Positions 15,225 through 21,412 of a stretch of 21,412 nt of DNA are shown here, piece after piece. The notes under the pieces are model-generated. The model did no database searches and had not been told where the DNA came from. It was given only the letters and a program-made list of their open reading frames with translations. The position numbers were made by a program, and so were the translations under genes. Origin of the DNA: SIG710 sp045595425 (GTDB lineage Bacteria > Bacillota > Clostridia > Oscillospirales > CAG-272); NCBI GenBank assembly GCA_045595425.1, contig JAZOAL010000024.1, positions 1 through 21,412 on the forward strand, read 5' to 3'. Within the stretch, counting starts at the first letter, position 1, and the number at the start of each line of letters is the position of its first letter.

Positions 15225-17387
15225 ATGAATATCGAAAGTTATGAGCGCTATGTCGGTCAGGTATTCGATAACAGATATCGGCTGCTGAAGACCCTTGGCG
15301 TTGGGGGAATGTCGGTCGTTTTTGAAGCATACGATCTTCTCGAGAAGCGAACTGTTGCACTTAAGATGCTCAGAGACGATATTGCAAGCGATGCACAGCA
15401 GGTAAAGCGTTTTGTTAACGAATCGAGGGCTGTTGCAATGCTTTCACATCCCAATATAGTAAAAATATATAATATTTCCTTCAAGAGCGTGCGTAAATTT
15501 ATCGTCATGGAATATATTGAGGGAATAACCTTAAAGGAATATATGACGAAGCGCGGAGTGCTTTCGTTTAGCGAGATAATCAGCTATACGGAACAGATAC
15601 TCCATGCCCTTGAGCATGCCCATTCGAGGGGCGTGATCCACCGTGATATAAAGCCTCAGAATATAATGCTGCTGAAAAACGGCGTTATCAAGGTCACCGA
15701 CTTCGGAATCGCGAAGATTCCCAATGCCGAAACGATGACTCTTACGGATAAAGCTATCGGAACTGTTTATTATATCAGCCCCGAGCAGGCGGAGGGCAAG
15801 GCTATAAATCAGAGAAGCGATCTTTATTCTCTGGGTGTTATGATATATGAAATGTCCTGCGGCAGATTGCCTTTTTATGATGAGAGCCCGATCTCTGTTG
15901 CTCTGAAGCAGATAAATGACGATCCGGTGCCTCCGAGAAGTATCAATCCCTCTATTCCCAGAGGTCTGGAGCAGATAACTCTCTCTGCTATGGAGAAGGA
16001 TCCCGATCTGCGCTTCCAAAGCGCAACTCAGATGCTCCGTCAGCTTGCAAGGCTGAAGGCTGATCCGAATATCGTATTCAAGCCGAGCCCCAAGCTCGAA
16101 TCAGCACATAAAAAGGCGGAAAAAACCAAGAATGTGTCGGGTGCAAAGAAGAAGCGCACGGAAAGTAAAAACAGCTCAATGTTTCCGATTATTCTCGGAG
16201 TTGTTTCGGCATTTTTCGTTGTGCTTATCGTGAGCGCATTCGTGCTTTTGAAAGCTTTTTTCGCCGGGGACAGCTCGATTATAACCTTAACCGTTCCAAA
16301 TGTTTTGGGATATACCTATACAACACAGGATGCCCTCGGACTCAGCTCAACATATTATACGGTTGAGCTGGAGGAAAAATATGACGCAAATTCACAAAAG
16401 GGACAAATTCTGAAGCAATACCCTGCAGGCGGACAGAAGGTAAAGGTTTCGGCGGAGAAGCAGAAGCAGATCATAAAGCTGACTGTCAGTCTTGGTGCCG
16501 AGACGGTGATACTGGAAAATTATGAGGATAAGTCTGCTGTAGCTGTCAAAAACTCACTTCAGAATCTTGGATTTATAGCTCATATAGAGTCTGTTTACAG
16601 TGATACTGTAGCCATCGGAAAGGTTTGTTATACCTATCCGGCGGCAGGTGAGACGGCAGTTGTAGGTTCAACTGTTATCATTTATGAGAGCATCGGCAGA
16701 GCATCCGGTTCGAATACTGTTGAGATCCCCAAATTTATCGGACTTTCCGAGACAGAAGCACGTCGGCTTGCGGCAGAACGCTCTCTTGTTATTTCAAATG
16801 TCGAATACAAACCTTCGGATGAGGCTTTGGGCATCGTTATCGATCAGAGCAGTCCCGAGGGCTTCATTGTTAAGCCAAACTCCGAGGTGATACTCATCGT
16901 CAGCGGCGGCAAGGGTGATGGTGATATCGGAGATGTGAATGATCCGATAAGTTATGTTCCCAATGTAACAGGACTTACTGTAGAGGAGGCTGACAAGAGG
17001 CTTAATGAACAAGGACTGCGTGTCGGCAACATATATGAGGAGGCAAGTGACAAAGAAGCGGGCATAATAATTCGTCAAACGCCGACCTGGAGAGACTTGA
17101 TCTCAAGTCTTGACAGCCCTGAGATCGAGGTTTACATCAGCAGCGGACCGAAGCAAGAGGAGCCGGTTTATCAATTCGTTCAGATAGGTGGATGGTTAGT
17201 TCCGGACGTTGTCGGCATGAAGCTTAAGGATGCGAGAGAGATATTGGAAAAAGAGAACTTCTTTCTTGGTGACGCCACCGTTGTTGAAAGCGATCTGCCT
17301 GACGGAACTATAGTTGAGATAGATCTGCATGAAGATGACGAACGCAATCCGTTTATTGATTATAAAATAAGCGGAGATCCCAATTAA
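15225..17387 (+). CDS. prkC: PASTA-domain Ser/Thr protein kinase
   Basis: This 720-residue membrane kinase (PrkC/Stk1 type) senses peptidoglycan or lipid II through external PASTA domains. The kinase domain is about 15-280: glycine loop GVGGMSVV (25-32), K47, HRDIKPQN with D141, DFG with D159, and SPEQ (185-188). A basic linker (285-316) leads to one membrane helix at about 319-345. Five PASTA-like repeats follow, at roughly 355-423, 425-490, 500-561, 577-641 and 658-717; the last is divergent. The cytoplasm-to-outside order fits the family. GAGG stands about 8 nt before the ATG. The gene is flanked by its phosphatase (stp) and, one gene on, by rsgA, whose Bacillus relative CpgA is a reported PrkC substrate. 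In spore formers PrkC can also trigger germination. Confidence 0.96.
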   Translation: MNIESYERYVGQVFDNRYRLLKTLGVGGMSVVFEAYDLLEKRTVALKMLRDDIASDAQQVKRFVNESRAVAMLSHPNIVKIYNISFKSVRKFIVMEYIEGITLKEYMTKRGVLSFSEIISYTEQILHALEHAHSRGVIHRDIKPQNIMLLKNGVIKVTDFGIAKIPNAETMTLTDKAIGTVYYISPEQAEGKAINQRSDLYSLGVMIYEMSCGRLPFYDESPISVALKQINDDPVPPRSINPSIPRGLEQITLSAMEKDPDLRFQSATQMLRQLARLKADPNIVFKPSPKLESAHKKAEKTKNVSGAKKKRTESKNSSMFPIILGVVSAFFVVLIVSAFVLLKAFFAGDSSIITLTVPNVLGYTYTTQDALGLSSTYYTVELEEKYDANSQKGQILKQYPAGGQKVKVSAEKQKQIIKLTVSLGAETVILENYEDKSAVAVKNSLQNLGFIAHIESVYSDTVAIGKVCYTYPAAGETAVVGSTVIIYESIGRASGSNTVEIPKFIGLSETEARRLAAERSLVISNVEYKPSDEALGIVIDQSSPEGFIVKPNSEVILIVSGGKGDGDIGDVNDPISYVPNVTGLTVEEADKRLNEQGLRVGNIYEEASDKEAGIIIRQTPTWRDLISSLDSPEIEVYISSGPKQEEPVYQFVQIGGWLVPDVVGMKLKDAREILEKENFFLGDATVVESDLPDGTIVEIDLHEDDERNPFIDYKISGDPN

Positions 17388-17400
17388 AAGGGTATTAGCT

Positions 17401-19191
17401 ATGAATAATAACAATAACGAGAGAAAAAGAGAGACGGGCGAATCGACTGAGGATATTTTTGTGCGCAGAAAAGCCTCGGGCGGCAGCGGAAATGGGGCTA
17501 TGCCTATAAAGCCGAGGACCAATACTCCCCAAACTGCCCCTTACAGACCTTTGGAAAAACCGAAAAAATCCTTTATGAATAAGGCAAAGAGCCTTTTTGA
17601 CCGTAAGAATGGGAAAAAGGCTTATAGGGAGCACAGATATTTTGAGCTGACAAGAAAATATGCCATTATCTGTTTTTCGGTCATAGCTTTTGCGGCGGTC
17701 GTTCTCTGTACCGTGATAGGCTATTCTTATAGCGGTGACAGTATAAGACTTGTCAGTCAGATGACAGAGGCTGAACGCTCAAGCGCGAGGGCTTATCGCA
17801 TAGTTTACAGCGAGGCTGATTCCTGGGGACTTTCCGCCGCCACCGCTTTGCATGATCTTTTTCTTGAAAAGACGGGGGCTTCTCTTGAGGTCGTGGCGGA
17901 TTCTGAGAGCGTAAGCAAGCATGAGATAAGGGTCGGTTATACCAACCGTGCCGGAGACGATTATCTCACAGCAATATCAGCCCTCGGCATCGATGGTTAT
18001 GCTATCCTTCTCACAACGGGGGACAATGTAAATATTGCGGCGTTCTCCGAGGTCGGAGTCACTGCCGCTGTGAAGTATTTTGTAGATTCTTATGTCGGCT
18101 CATATATGGGAGGCAATCTGACCTTAGCAAACAGGATGAATGTTTCTTTTGTCAGCCGAAGCGGCGATGAGCCGAGTGCTTCACTGCGTGAGTCGAAAAT
18201 AACCTTAAATTTTACCGAGTCGGGCAAATTCAGAATCCTTGTTTTGTCGGATGCGGATATAAATACCAATACGGTTGATGCAATAAGTGCTATAGCGGAT
18301 GCTGAAAAGCCCAACCTGATCATTTTTGCGGGAGATATTTCCGCCGGCTTCAAAGACTCTGCGAAAAGCATAACAAAAGCAGATCTGGAAGCTTATCTTA
18401 AGACGTTGACTGCGCCGATTGAAGAAAAGGAGATACCTTGGGCGGTCGTTTTCGGAGAACAGGAGAACGACATCGGGCTTTCAGCCGAAGTACAAATGGC
18501 AGTATATAATTCCTTTGAGCATTGCATTGCAAAAAGCGATTTCGTTTCAAACGGCACCGTCAGCTATTTTCTGCCCGTTTATGCGGCAGGTGAAGGCGAA
18601 GTTGGTACGGCACCTGTTTTCGGCGTTTGGGCAATGGGACAGACCGGAATGCTGTCGCTGACGGACAGCGGTGCGGCAAGCGATCCGCTTCTCAGTGAGT
18701 ACCGTGATAGCGGCACAGATTACGGATATGTAACGGCGGCGCAGATTGCATGGTTTTCCGAAACAAGAAAGGTGCTTGACAGAGAAGCGGGCGGAAAGAT
18801 GCCTGCGATCATGGTCTGCCATACACCCGTACCCGAATTTGCCGTTATAGCCGAGAATCCCGAGAAGACCGGAATGGTTGGAAATGCAGGCGAGGATGTA
18901 GCCTCCTCTCCGCTAAATTCGGGACTTTTCACGGCGATACTTGAAGCAAAAAATATTCTTGGGCTTTATTGCGGTCATGACCATCTCAATTCCTTTTCGG
19001 GCAGATATTGCGGCATAGAGCTGGGGTACTGCGCAAGCATAGGATATGACGGCTATGGCTTTGGCGTTAATTTTGATATAAACAATCGTTTGCGCGGCGG
19101 CAGAATGATAGAGCTGACGCTGAAGGATGGGGCAGTTACCTCATCCTCGCGTATGGTCTATGCCTCCGACTACGGGATAGGCTTAAATTGA
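17401..19191 (+). CDS. Membrane-anchored calcineurin-like phosphoesterase with altered metal-site motifs
   Basis: This 596-residue protein has a basic, Asn/Pro-rich cytoplasmic N-terminus (1-85), one membrane helix (about 87-110) and a large external part. Residues 130-250 (with HEIRVGYTNRAG at 174-185) resemble the N-terminal domain found in some glycoside hydrolases; this is a tentative reading. Residues 277-595 look like a Dcr2-type calcineurin-like phosphoesterase domain. Metal-site motifs are partly kept: D284 in LVLSDAD, GD at 311-312, H474 in VCHTPVPEF and GHDH at 525-528. They are partly changed: the usual DxH reads DAD and the usual GNHD/E reads GEQE (352-355). Activity is therefore uncertain. 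It sits between prkC and rsgA, 13 nt after the former and overlapping the rsgA ribosome binding site, so it is co-expressed with them. I know of no characterised member. Confidence 0.75.
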   Translation: MNNNNNERKRETGESTEDIFVRRKASGGSGNGAMPIKPRTNTPQTAPYRPLEKPKKSFMNKAKSLFDRKNGKKAYREHRYFELTRKYAIICFSVIAFAAVVLCTVIGYSYSGDSIRLVSQMTEAERSSARAYRIVYSEADSWGLSAATALHDLFLEKTGASLEVVADSESVSKHEIRVGYTNRAGDDYLTAISALGIDGYAILLTTGDNVNIAAFSEVGVTAAVKYFVDSYVGSYMGGNLTLANRMNVSFVSRSGDEPSASLRESKITLNFTESGKFRILVLSDADINTNTVDAISAIADAEKPNLIIFAGDISAGFKDSAKSITKADLEAYLKTLTAPIEEKEIPWAVVFGEQENDIGLSAEVQMAVYNSFEHCIAKSDFVSNGTVSYFLPVYAAGEGEVGTAPVFGVWAMGQTGMLSLTDSGAASDPLLSEYRDSGTDYGYVTAAQIAWFSETRKVLDREAGGKMPAIMVCHTPVPEFAVIAENPEKTGMVGNAGEDVASSPLNSGLFTAILEAKNILGLYCGHDHLNSFSGRYCGIELGYCASIGYDGYGFGVNFDINNRLRGGRMIELTLKDGAVTSSSRMVYASDYGIGLN

Positions 19192-19197
19192 GGTAAT

Positions 19198-20181
19198 ATG
19201 GAATACCGTAAACACGGAAAAATTATAAAAGGCGTTGGCGGACTTTATATAGTCCGCCTTGAAAAGGGCGATGACCCTTTGGCGGGCGCTCTTGCACCCT
19301 GCCGCGCCAGAGGCGTTTTCAGACATAATCACATAACCCCTGTGGTGGGCGATGAGGTAGAGGTCATATATACCGAAGCTTCATATGAAAAGGCGGAGGG
19401 GATCCCGACTCCTAAGGAGGATGGCAGAGATATCATGATCTCGGAGATCCTTCCGAGAAAAAATACTCTTATCAGACCGCCTGTGTCAAATATTGATGTA
19501 ATGTTTGTAACTATGGCGGCGGCTTCGCCGGTTCCCGTTCTTGAAACGGTGGATAAAATGCTCTCAATCCTTGAGCACAGTGGGATAGAACCGGTCGTAG
19601 TTATCGGAAAATGCGAGCTTGACCGCGAAAATGCGGTGCGTCTTGCAGATATATACACCCTTGCGGGATATCGGGTATTTGTTCTCAGCTGTGTAACAGG
19701 TGAGGGTGTTGACAAGGTCGAGAAGTTTGTCCGAGAGGAGCTTCATGGCATGACCGCGTCATTTGCGGGAGCTTCCGGTGTTGGAAAATCAACCCTTATG
19801 AACGCTCTTTTCCCGAGGCTCCGTCTTGATACCTCATCTGTCAGCCGAAAGATCGAACGCGGTCGGCATACCACCCGCCATGTTGAGCTTTTCCCCATAA
19901 CGGATGATTTTGAGGATGGCTGCATTGCCGATACCCCCGGTTTCAGTATGCTTGATTTTGATAGGTTTGACTTCTTTACAAAAGAGGATCTGCCGCTCAC
20001 GATGCGTGAGTTTGAGCCATACATAGGGCAGTGCAGATATACAAAATGCACCCATGTAAAGGAGGACGGCTGTGCCATAGTTGAGGCTGTCAGGGAAGGG
20101 AAAATAGCAAAAAGCCGACATGAAAGCTTTGTTTCGATGTTCAATGTGCTGAAAGAGAAAAAGGCTTGGAATAAAAACTGA
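19198..20181 (+). CDS. rsgA: Ribosome small subunit assembly GTPase RsgA (circularly permuted)
   Basis: RsgA (YloQ/CpgA) checks maturation of the 30S subunit. The 327-residue protein has an N-terminal OB-fold (about 1-95) and a permuted GTPase domain in which G4 comes first: GKCE (137-140), then G1 GASGVGKST (191-199), a switch region with RGRHTTRH, and G3 DTPG (245-248). The C-terminal zinc site uses C279, C284, H286 and C292. The G4 motif departs from the usual NKxD at both its first and last positions, which could affect guanine specificity. GAGG at 19190-19193 overlaps the stop codon of the preceding gene. In Bacillus subtilis the next gene is rpe; here rpe is missing and thiN follows after 19 nt. 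Confidence 0.94.
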   Translation: MEYRKHGKIIKGVGGLYIVRLEKGDDPLAGALAPCRARGVFRHNHITPVVGDEVEVIYTEASYEKAEGIPTPKEDGRDIMISEILPRKNTLIRPPVSNIDVMFVTMAAASPVPVLETVDKMLSILEHSGIEPVVVIGKCELDRENAVRLADIYTLAGYRVFVLSCVTGEGVDKVEKFVREELHGMTASFAGASGVGKSTLMNALFPRLRLDTSSVSRKIERGRHTTRHVELFPITDDFEDGCIADTPGFSMLDFDRFDFFTKEDLPLTMREFEPYIGQCRYTKCTHVKEDGCAIVEAVREGKIAKSRHESFVSMFNVLKEKKAWNKN

Positions 20182-20200
20182 TTTAAAAGGATTTTTACAG

Positions 20201-20824
20201 ATGAAGGCGTTTATTTACGGCGGCGGATCGATCTCCGCCGAGAACATAATCGAGCATCCGGGGAGAGAGGATATTGTAATAGCCGCGGACAGCGGATATC
20301 TGAATGCGAGAGCAATGGGAGAGCGGGTCGATGTGCTGATAGGCGATCTTGATTCGCTTGGCGGTGCAAGCGTCCCCGATGGAATCGAGCTTATCCGTCT
20401 TGAATGTGAAAAGGACTGCACCGATACTCAGGCGGCGGTGGAGATAGCCATCGAACGCGGCTGTGACGATATAATCATAATCGGCGGCATCGGAACAAGA
20501 TTCGATCATTCCCTTGCAAGCGCCTGCATACTTGCGGATATGAAGGCGAGAGGGATACATTGCTATATCACAAACGGCTATAACCGCATAAGATACCTTG
20601 AAAACGACAGCCTGCTTGTGCCAAAAACAGGATTTAAATATCTTTCGCTGATAGCACTTGATAAGGTCTGCAAGGGCGTTTCAATTGAGGGCTGTAAATA
20701 TCCTCTTAAAAACGCTAAGGTAACGAGAAATAACCAGTTCACCGTTTCTAACGAGATCGAGGGTAATATAGCTCTTGTCTCCGTCCGCAAAGGCGCAATG
20801 CTGGTGATAGAATCGAGAGATTGA
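20201..20824 (+). CDS. thiN: Thiamine pyrophosphokinase
   Basis: ThiN transfers pyrophosphate from ATP to thiamine, making the cofactor thiamine diphosphate from salvaged vitamin. The 207-residue protein shows the family motifs: AADSGYLNA (28-36), IGDLDSLGG (47-55), KDCTDTQAAVE (71-81) and GGIGTRFDHSLA (95-106). The C-terminal beta domain ends VSVRKGAMLVIESRD. AAAGG precedes the ATG at a workable distance. It is the last gene of the plus-strand run and is followed 13 nt later by a strong hairpin terminator. No thiamine riboswitch is visible upstream, as expected for a gene inside an operon. Confidence 0.95.
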   Translation: MKAFIYGGGSISAENIIEHPGREDIVIAADSGYLNARAMGERVDVLIGDLDSLGGASVPDGIELIRLECEKDCTDTQAAVEIAIERGCDDIIIIGGIGTRFDHSLASACILADMKARGIHCYITNGYNRIRYLENDSLLVPKTGFKYLSLIALDKVCKGVSIEGCKYPLKNAKVTRNNQFTVSNEIEGNIALVSVRKGAMLVIESRD

Positions 20825-20837
20825 AACAGAATTATGA

Positions 20838-20880
20838 TGATATGCACCCCAAAAGTGTTTGACTTTTGGGGTGCATATCA
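20838..20880 (+). terminator. Strong terminator between convergent thiN and spoVM
   Basis: An 18-bp perfect stem (20838-20855 with 20863-20880) carries a 7-nt loop (TGTTTGA). In the plus direction it is followed by ATATTATTTTTTCTTT, a U-rich tract, so it should end the long thiN run efficiently. In the minus direction it begins 3 nt after the spoVM stop codon, but the tract after it is less T-rich (TCATAATTCTG). Confidence 0.88.
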
Positions 20881-20883
20881 ATA

Positions 20884-20955
20884 TTATTTTTTCTTTGAAA
20901 ATTTTTTCAGTATCGCGGCGAGAAACGCGGGCGGACGTACAACGTAAATTTTCAT
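20884..20955 (-). CDS. spoVM: SpoVM-like stage V sporulation peptide (23 codons)
   Basis: The minus-strand frame encodes 23 residues beginning MKIYVVRPPAFLAAILKKF and ending in lysines. SpoVM is a small amphipathic helix that marks the convex forespore membrane and anchors the coat ATPase SpoIVA. The peptide shares with Bacillus subtilis SpoVM (26 residues) the MK-aromatic/aliphatic start, P9, the FL pair at 11-12, a following hydrophobic helix and a basic end. A strong GGAGG (20969-20965) stands 9 nt before the ATG. The position next to thiN is where spoVM lies in Bacillus subtilis, but here the gene is inverted and faces thiN. Only 33 nt separate its start from repeat copy 3, so its promoter must lie in or beyond that repeat. 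I could not pick out a convincing sigma-E site. Confidence 0.82.
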   Translation of the reverse strand: MKIYVVRPPAFLAAILKKFSKKK

Positions 20956-20988
20956 ATGTAATAACCTCCGATCAATTTGGGTGAAGTG

Positions 20989-21205
20989 CTAAACAATAAT
21001 TTGGCGGTGCGCGAGGACGAACGCAAGGCTTCCCCTTGAGGGGAAGCTCCCGCAGAGCGGGTGATGAGGTGTAGCCACGAAAGGGCGTACTTTGGGGGAT
21101 AACGGCACGAACGTGCCTACCCCTCATCCGTCAGCAAAGCTGACACCTTCCCCCGAGGGGGAAGGCTAATGAGCGTGTATCACTCCCCGACAAATTATTG
21201 TTTAG
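20989..21205 (+). repeat. Palindromic interspersed repeat, copy 3 (MITE-like), upstream of spoVM
   Basis: CTAAACAATAATTTGGCGG (20989-21007) and CCGACAAATTATTGTTTAG (21187-21205) form terminal inverted repeats with 18 of 19 matches. The core folds into successive hairpins: 21028-21035 with 21040-21047 (8 bp), 21049-21053 with 21057-21061, 21104-21109 with 21112-21117, 21130-21135 with 21139-21144, and 21146-21154 with 21157-21165. GATGAGG and CCTCATC can pair around the middle. It has the same orientation and plan as copy 2 and contains no gene. It fills most of the space between spoVM and the next plus-strand gene. Confidence 0.82.
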
Positions 21206-21311
21206 TGTTTCAAGCACCAAAATATATTTTCGGTAGCAGTATATTCTAAGTGCCTGAGGGCGGTTACAGCGAAATTAAACAAAAATTCATATTTTAGTTA
21301 TGCAAAAACAG

Positions 21312-21340
21312 TTGCTATGGAGAAAAAAATATGTTACAAT
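21312..21340 (+). promoter_or_regulatory. Sigma-A-type promoter of the gene at the right edge
   Basis: TTGCTA (21312-21317), a 17-nt spacer and TACAAT (21335-21340) form a plausible vegetative promoter. It lies about 40 nt upstream of the start codon of the partial plus-strand gene. It points away from spoVM and does not serve it. Confidence 0.5.
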
Positions 21341-21381
21341 ATAGGATGTGAAATTATATCCGTTAGAAAGGACATATGAAA

Positions 21382-21412
21382 ATGAAAACAACAGACCTTA
21401 TTAAATCTATAA
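21382..21412 (+). CDS. Start of an unidentified gene, cut by the window edge
   Basis: Only ten codons are visible (MKTTDLIKSI), too few to recognise a family. A ribosome binding site AGAAAGGA (21365-21372) lies 9 nt before the ATG at 21382. The in-frame ATG at 21376 is only 3 nt from that site and is less likely. The promoter at 21312-21340 supports a real gene that continues to the right. Confidence 0.5.
   Translation, partial: MKTTDLIKSI

Noticed and set aside
20989..21205. Row of short palindromes as a CRISPR array
   Set aside because: The palindromes differ from one another, with no identical direct repeats or regular spacers, and no cas genes are present.

Overview
The window looks like a chromosomal segment of a spore-forming Firmicute of the class Clostridia, probably an Oscillospirales/Ruminococcaceae-type gut bacterium. 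The grounds are the gene order, AGGAGG-type ribosome binding sites, a CD1247-type protein, a SpoVM peptide and a repeat family of the kind common in that group. This placement is inferred from gene content and not computed. I see no tRNA, rRNA, CRISPR array, phage genes or transposase.

Layout: (1) 1-233 holds a -10 box followed by a long hairpin (a possible small RNA) and then the promoter of the first gene. (2) 234-2794 is a two-gene unit: a B12-binding-type radical SAM protein (TIGR03960) overlapping its DUF2344/TIGR03936 partner. (3) 2795-3177 is non-coding and holds repeat copy 1 and a strong terminator. (4) 3178-4230 is on the minus strand: efp followed by a CD1247-type acidic zinc-ribbon protein. 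(5) 4231-4553 is a divergent control region with one promoter per strand and phased A-tracts. (6) 4554-20824 is one long plus-strand run: yicC, remA, gmk, rpoZ, priA, def, [repeat copy 2], fmt, a YugP-type metallopeptidase, rsmB, rlmN, stp, prkC, a membrane-anchored metallophosphoesterase-like protein, rsgA, thiN. This is the conserved Bacillus/Clostridium order, except that coaBC (between rpoZ and priA) and rpe (between rsgA and thiN) are absent, and the peptidase and phosphoesterase genes are added. (7) 20825-21412 holds a shared terminator, a 23-codon spoVM on the minus strand, repeat copy 3 directly upstream of spoVM, and a promoter with the first codons of another plus-strand gene.

The main run joins nucleotide supply (gmk), transcription (rpoZ), replication restart (priA), the start and finish of translation initiation (fmt, def), rRNA modification and ribosome assembly (rsmB, rlmN, rsgA), and Ser/Thr signalling at the cell surface (stp, prkC).

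The observations most worth a second look are: the short inverted spoVM behind a repeat element; three copies of a palindromic repeat with two distinguishable ends; an omega subunit about twice the usual size; a phosphoesterase-like protein with several altered metal-site residues; and an RsgA whose G4 motif is unusual. I found no convincing wholly new multi-gene system.
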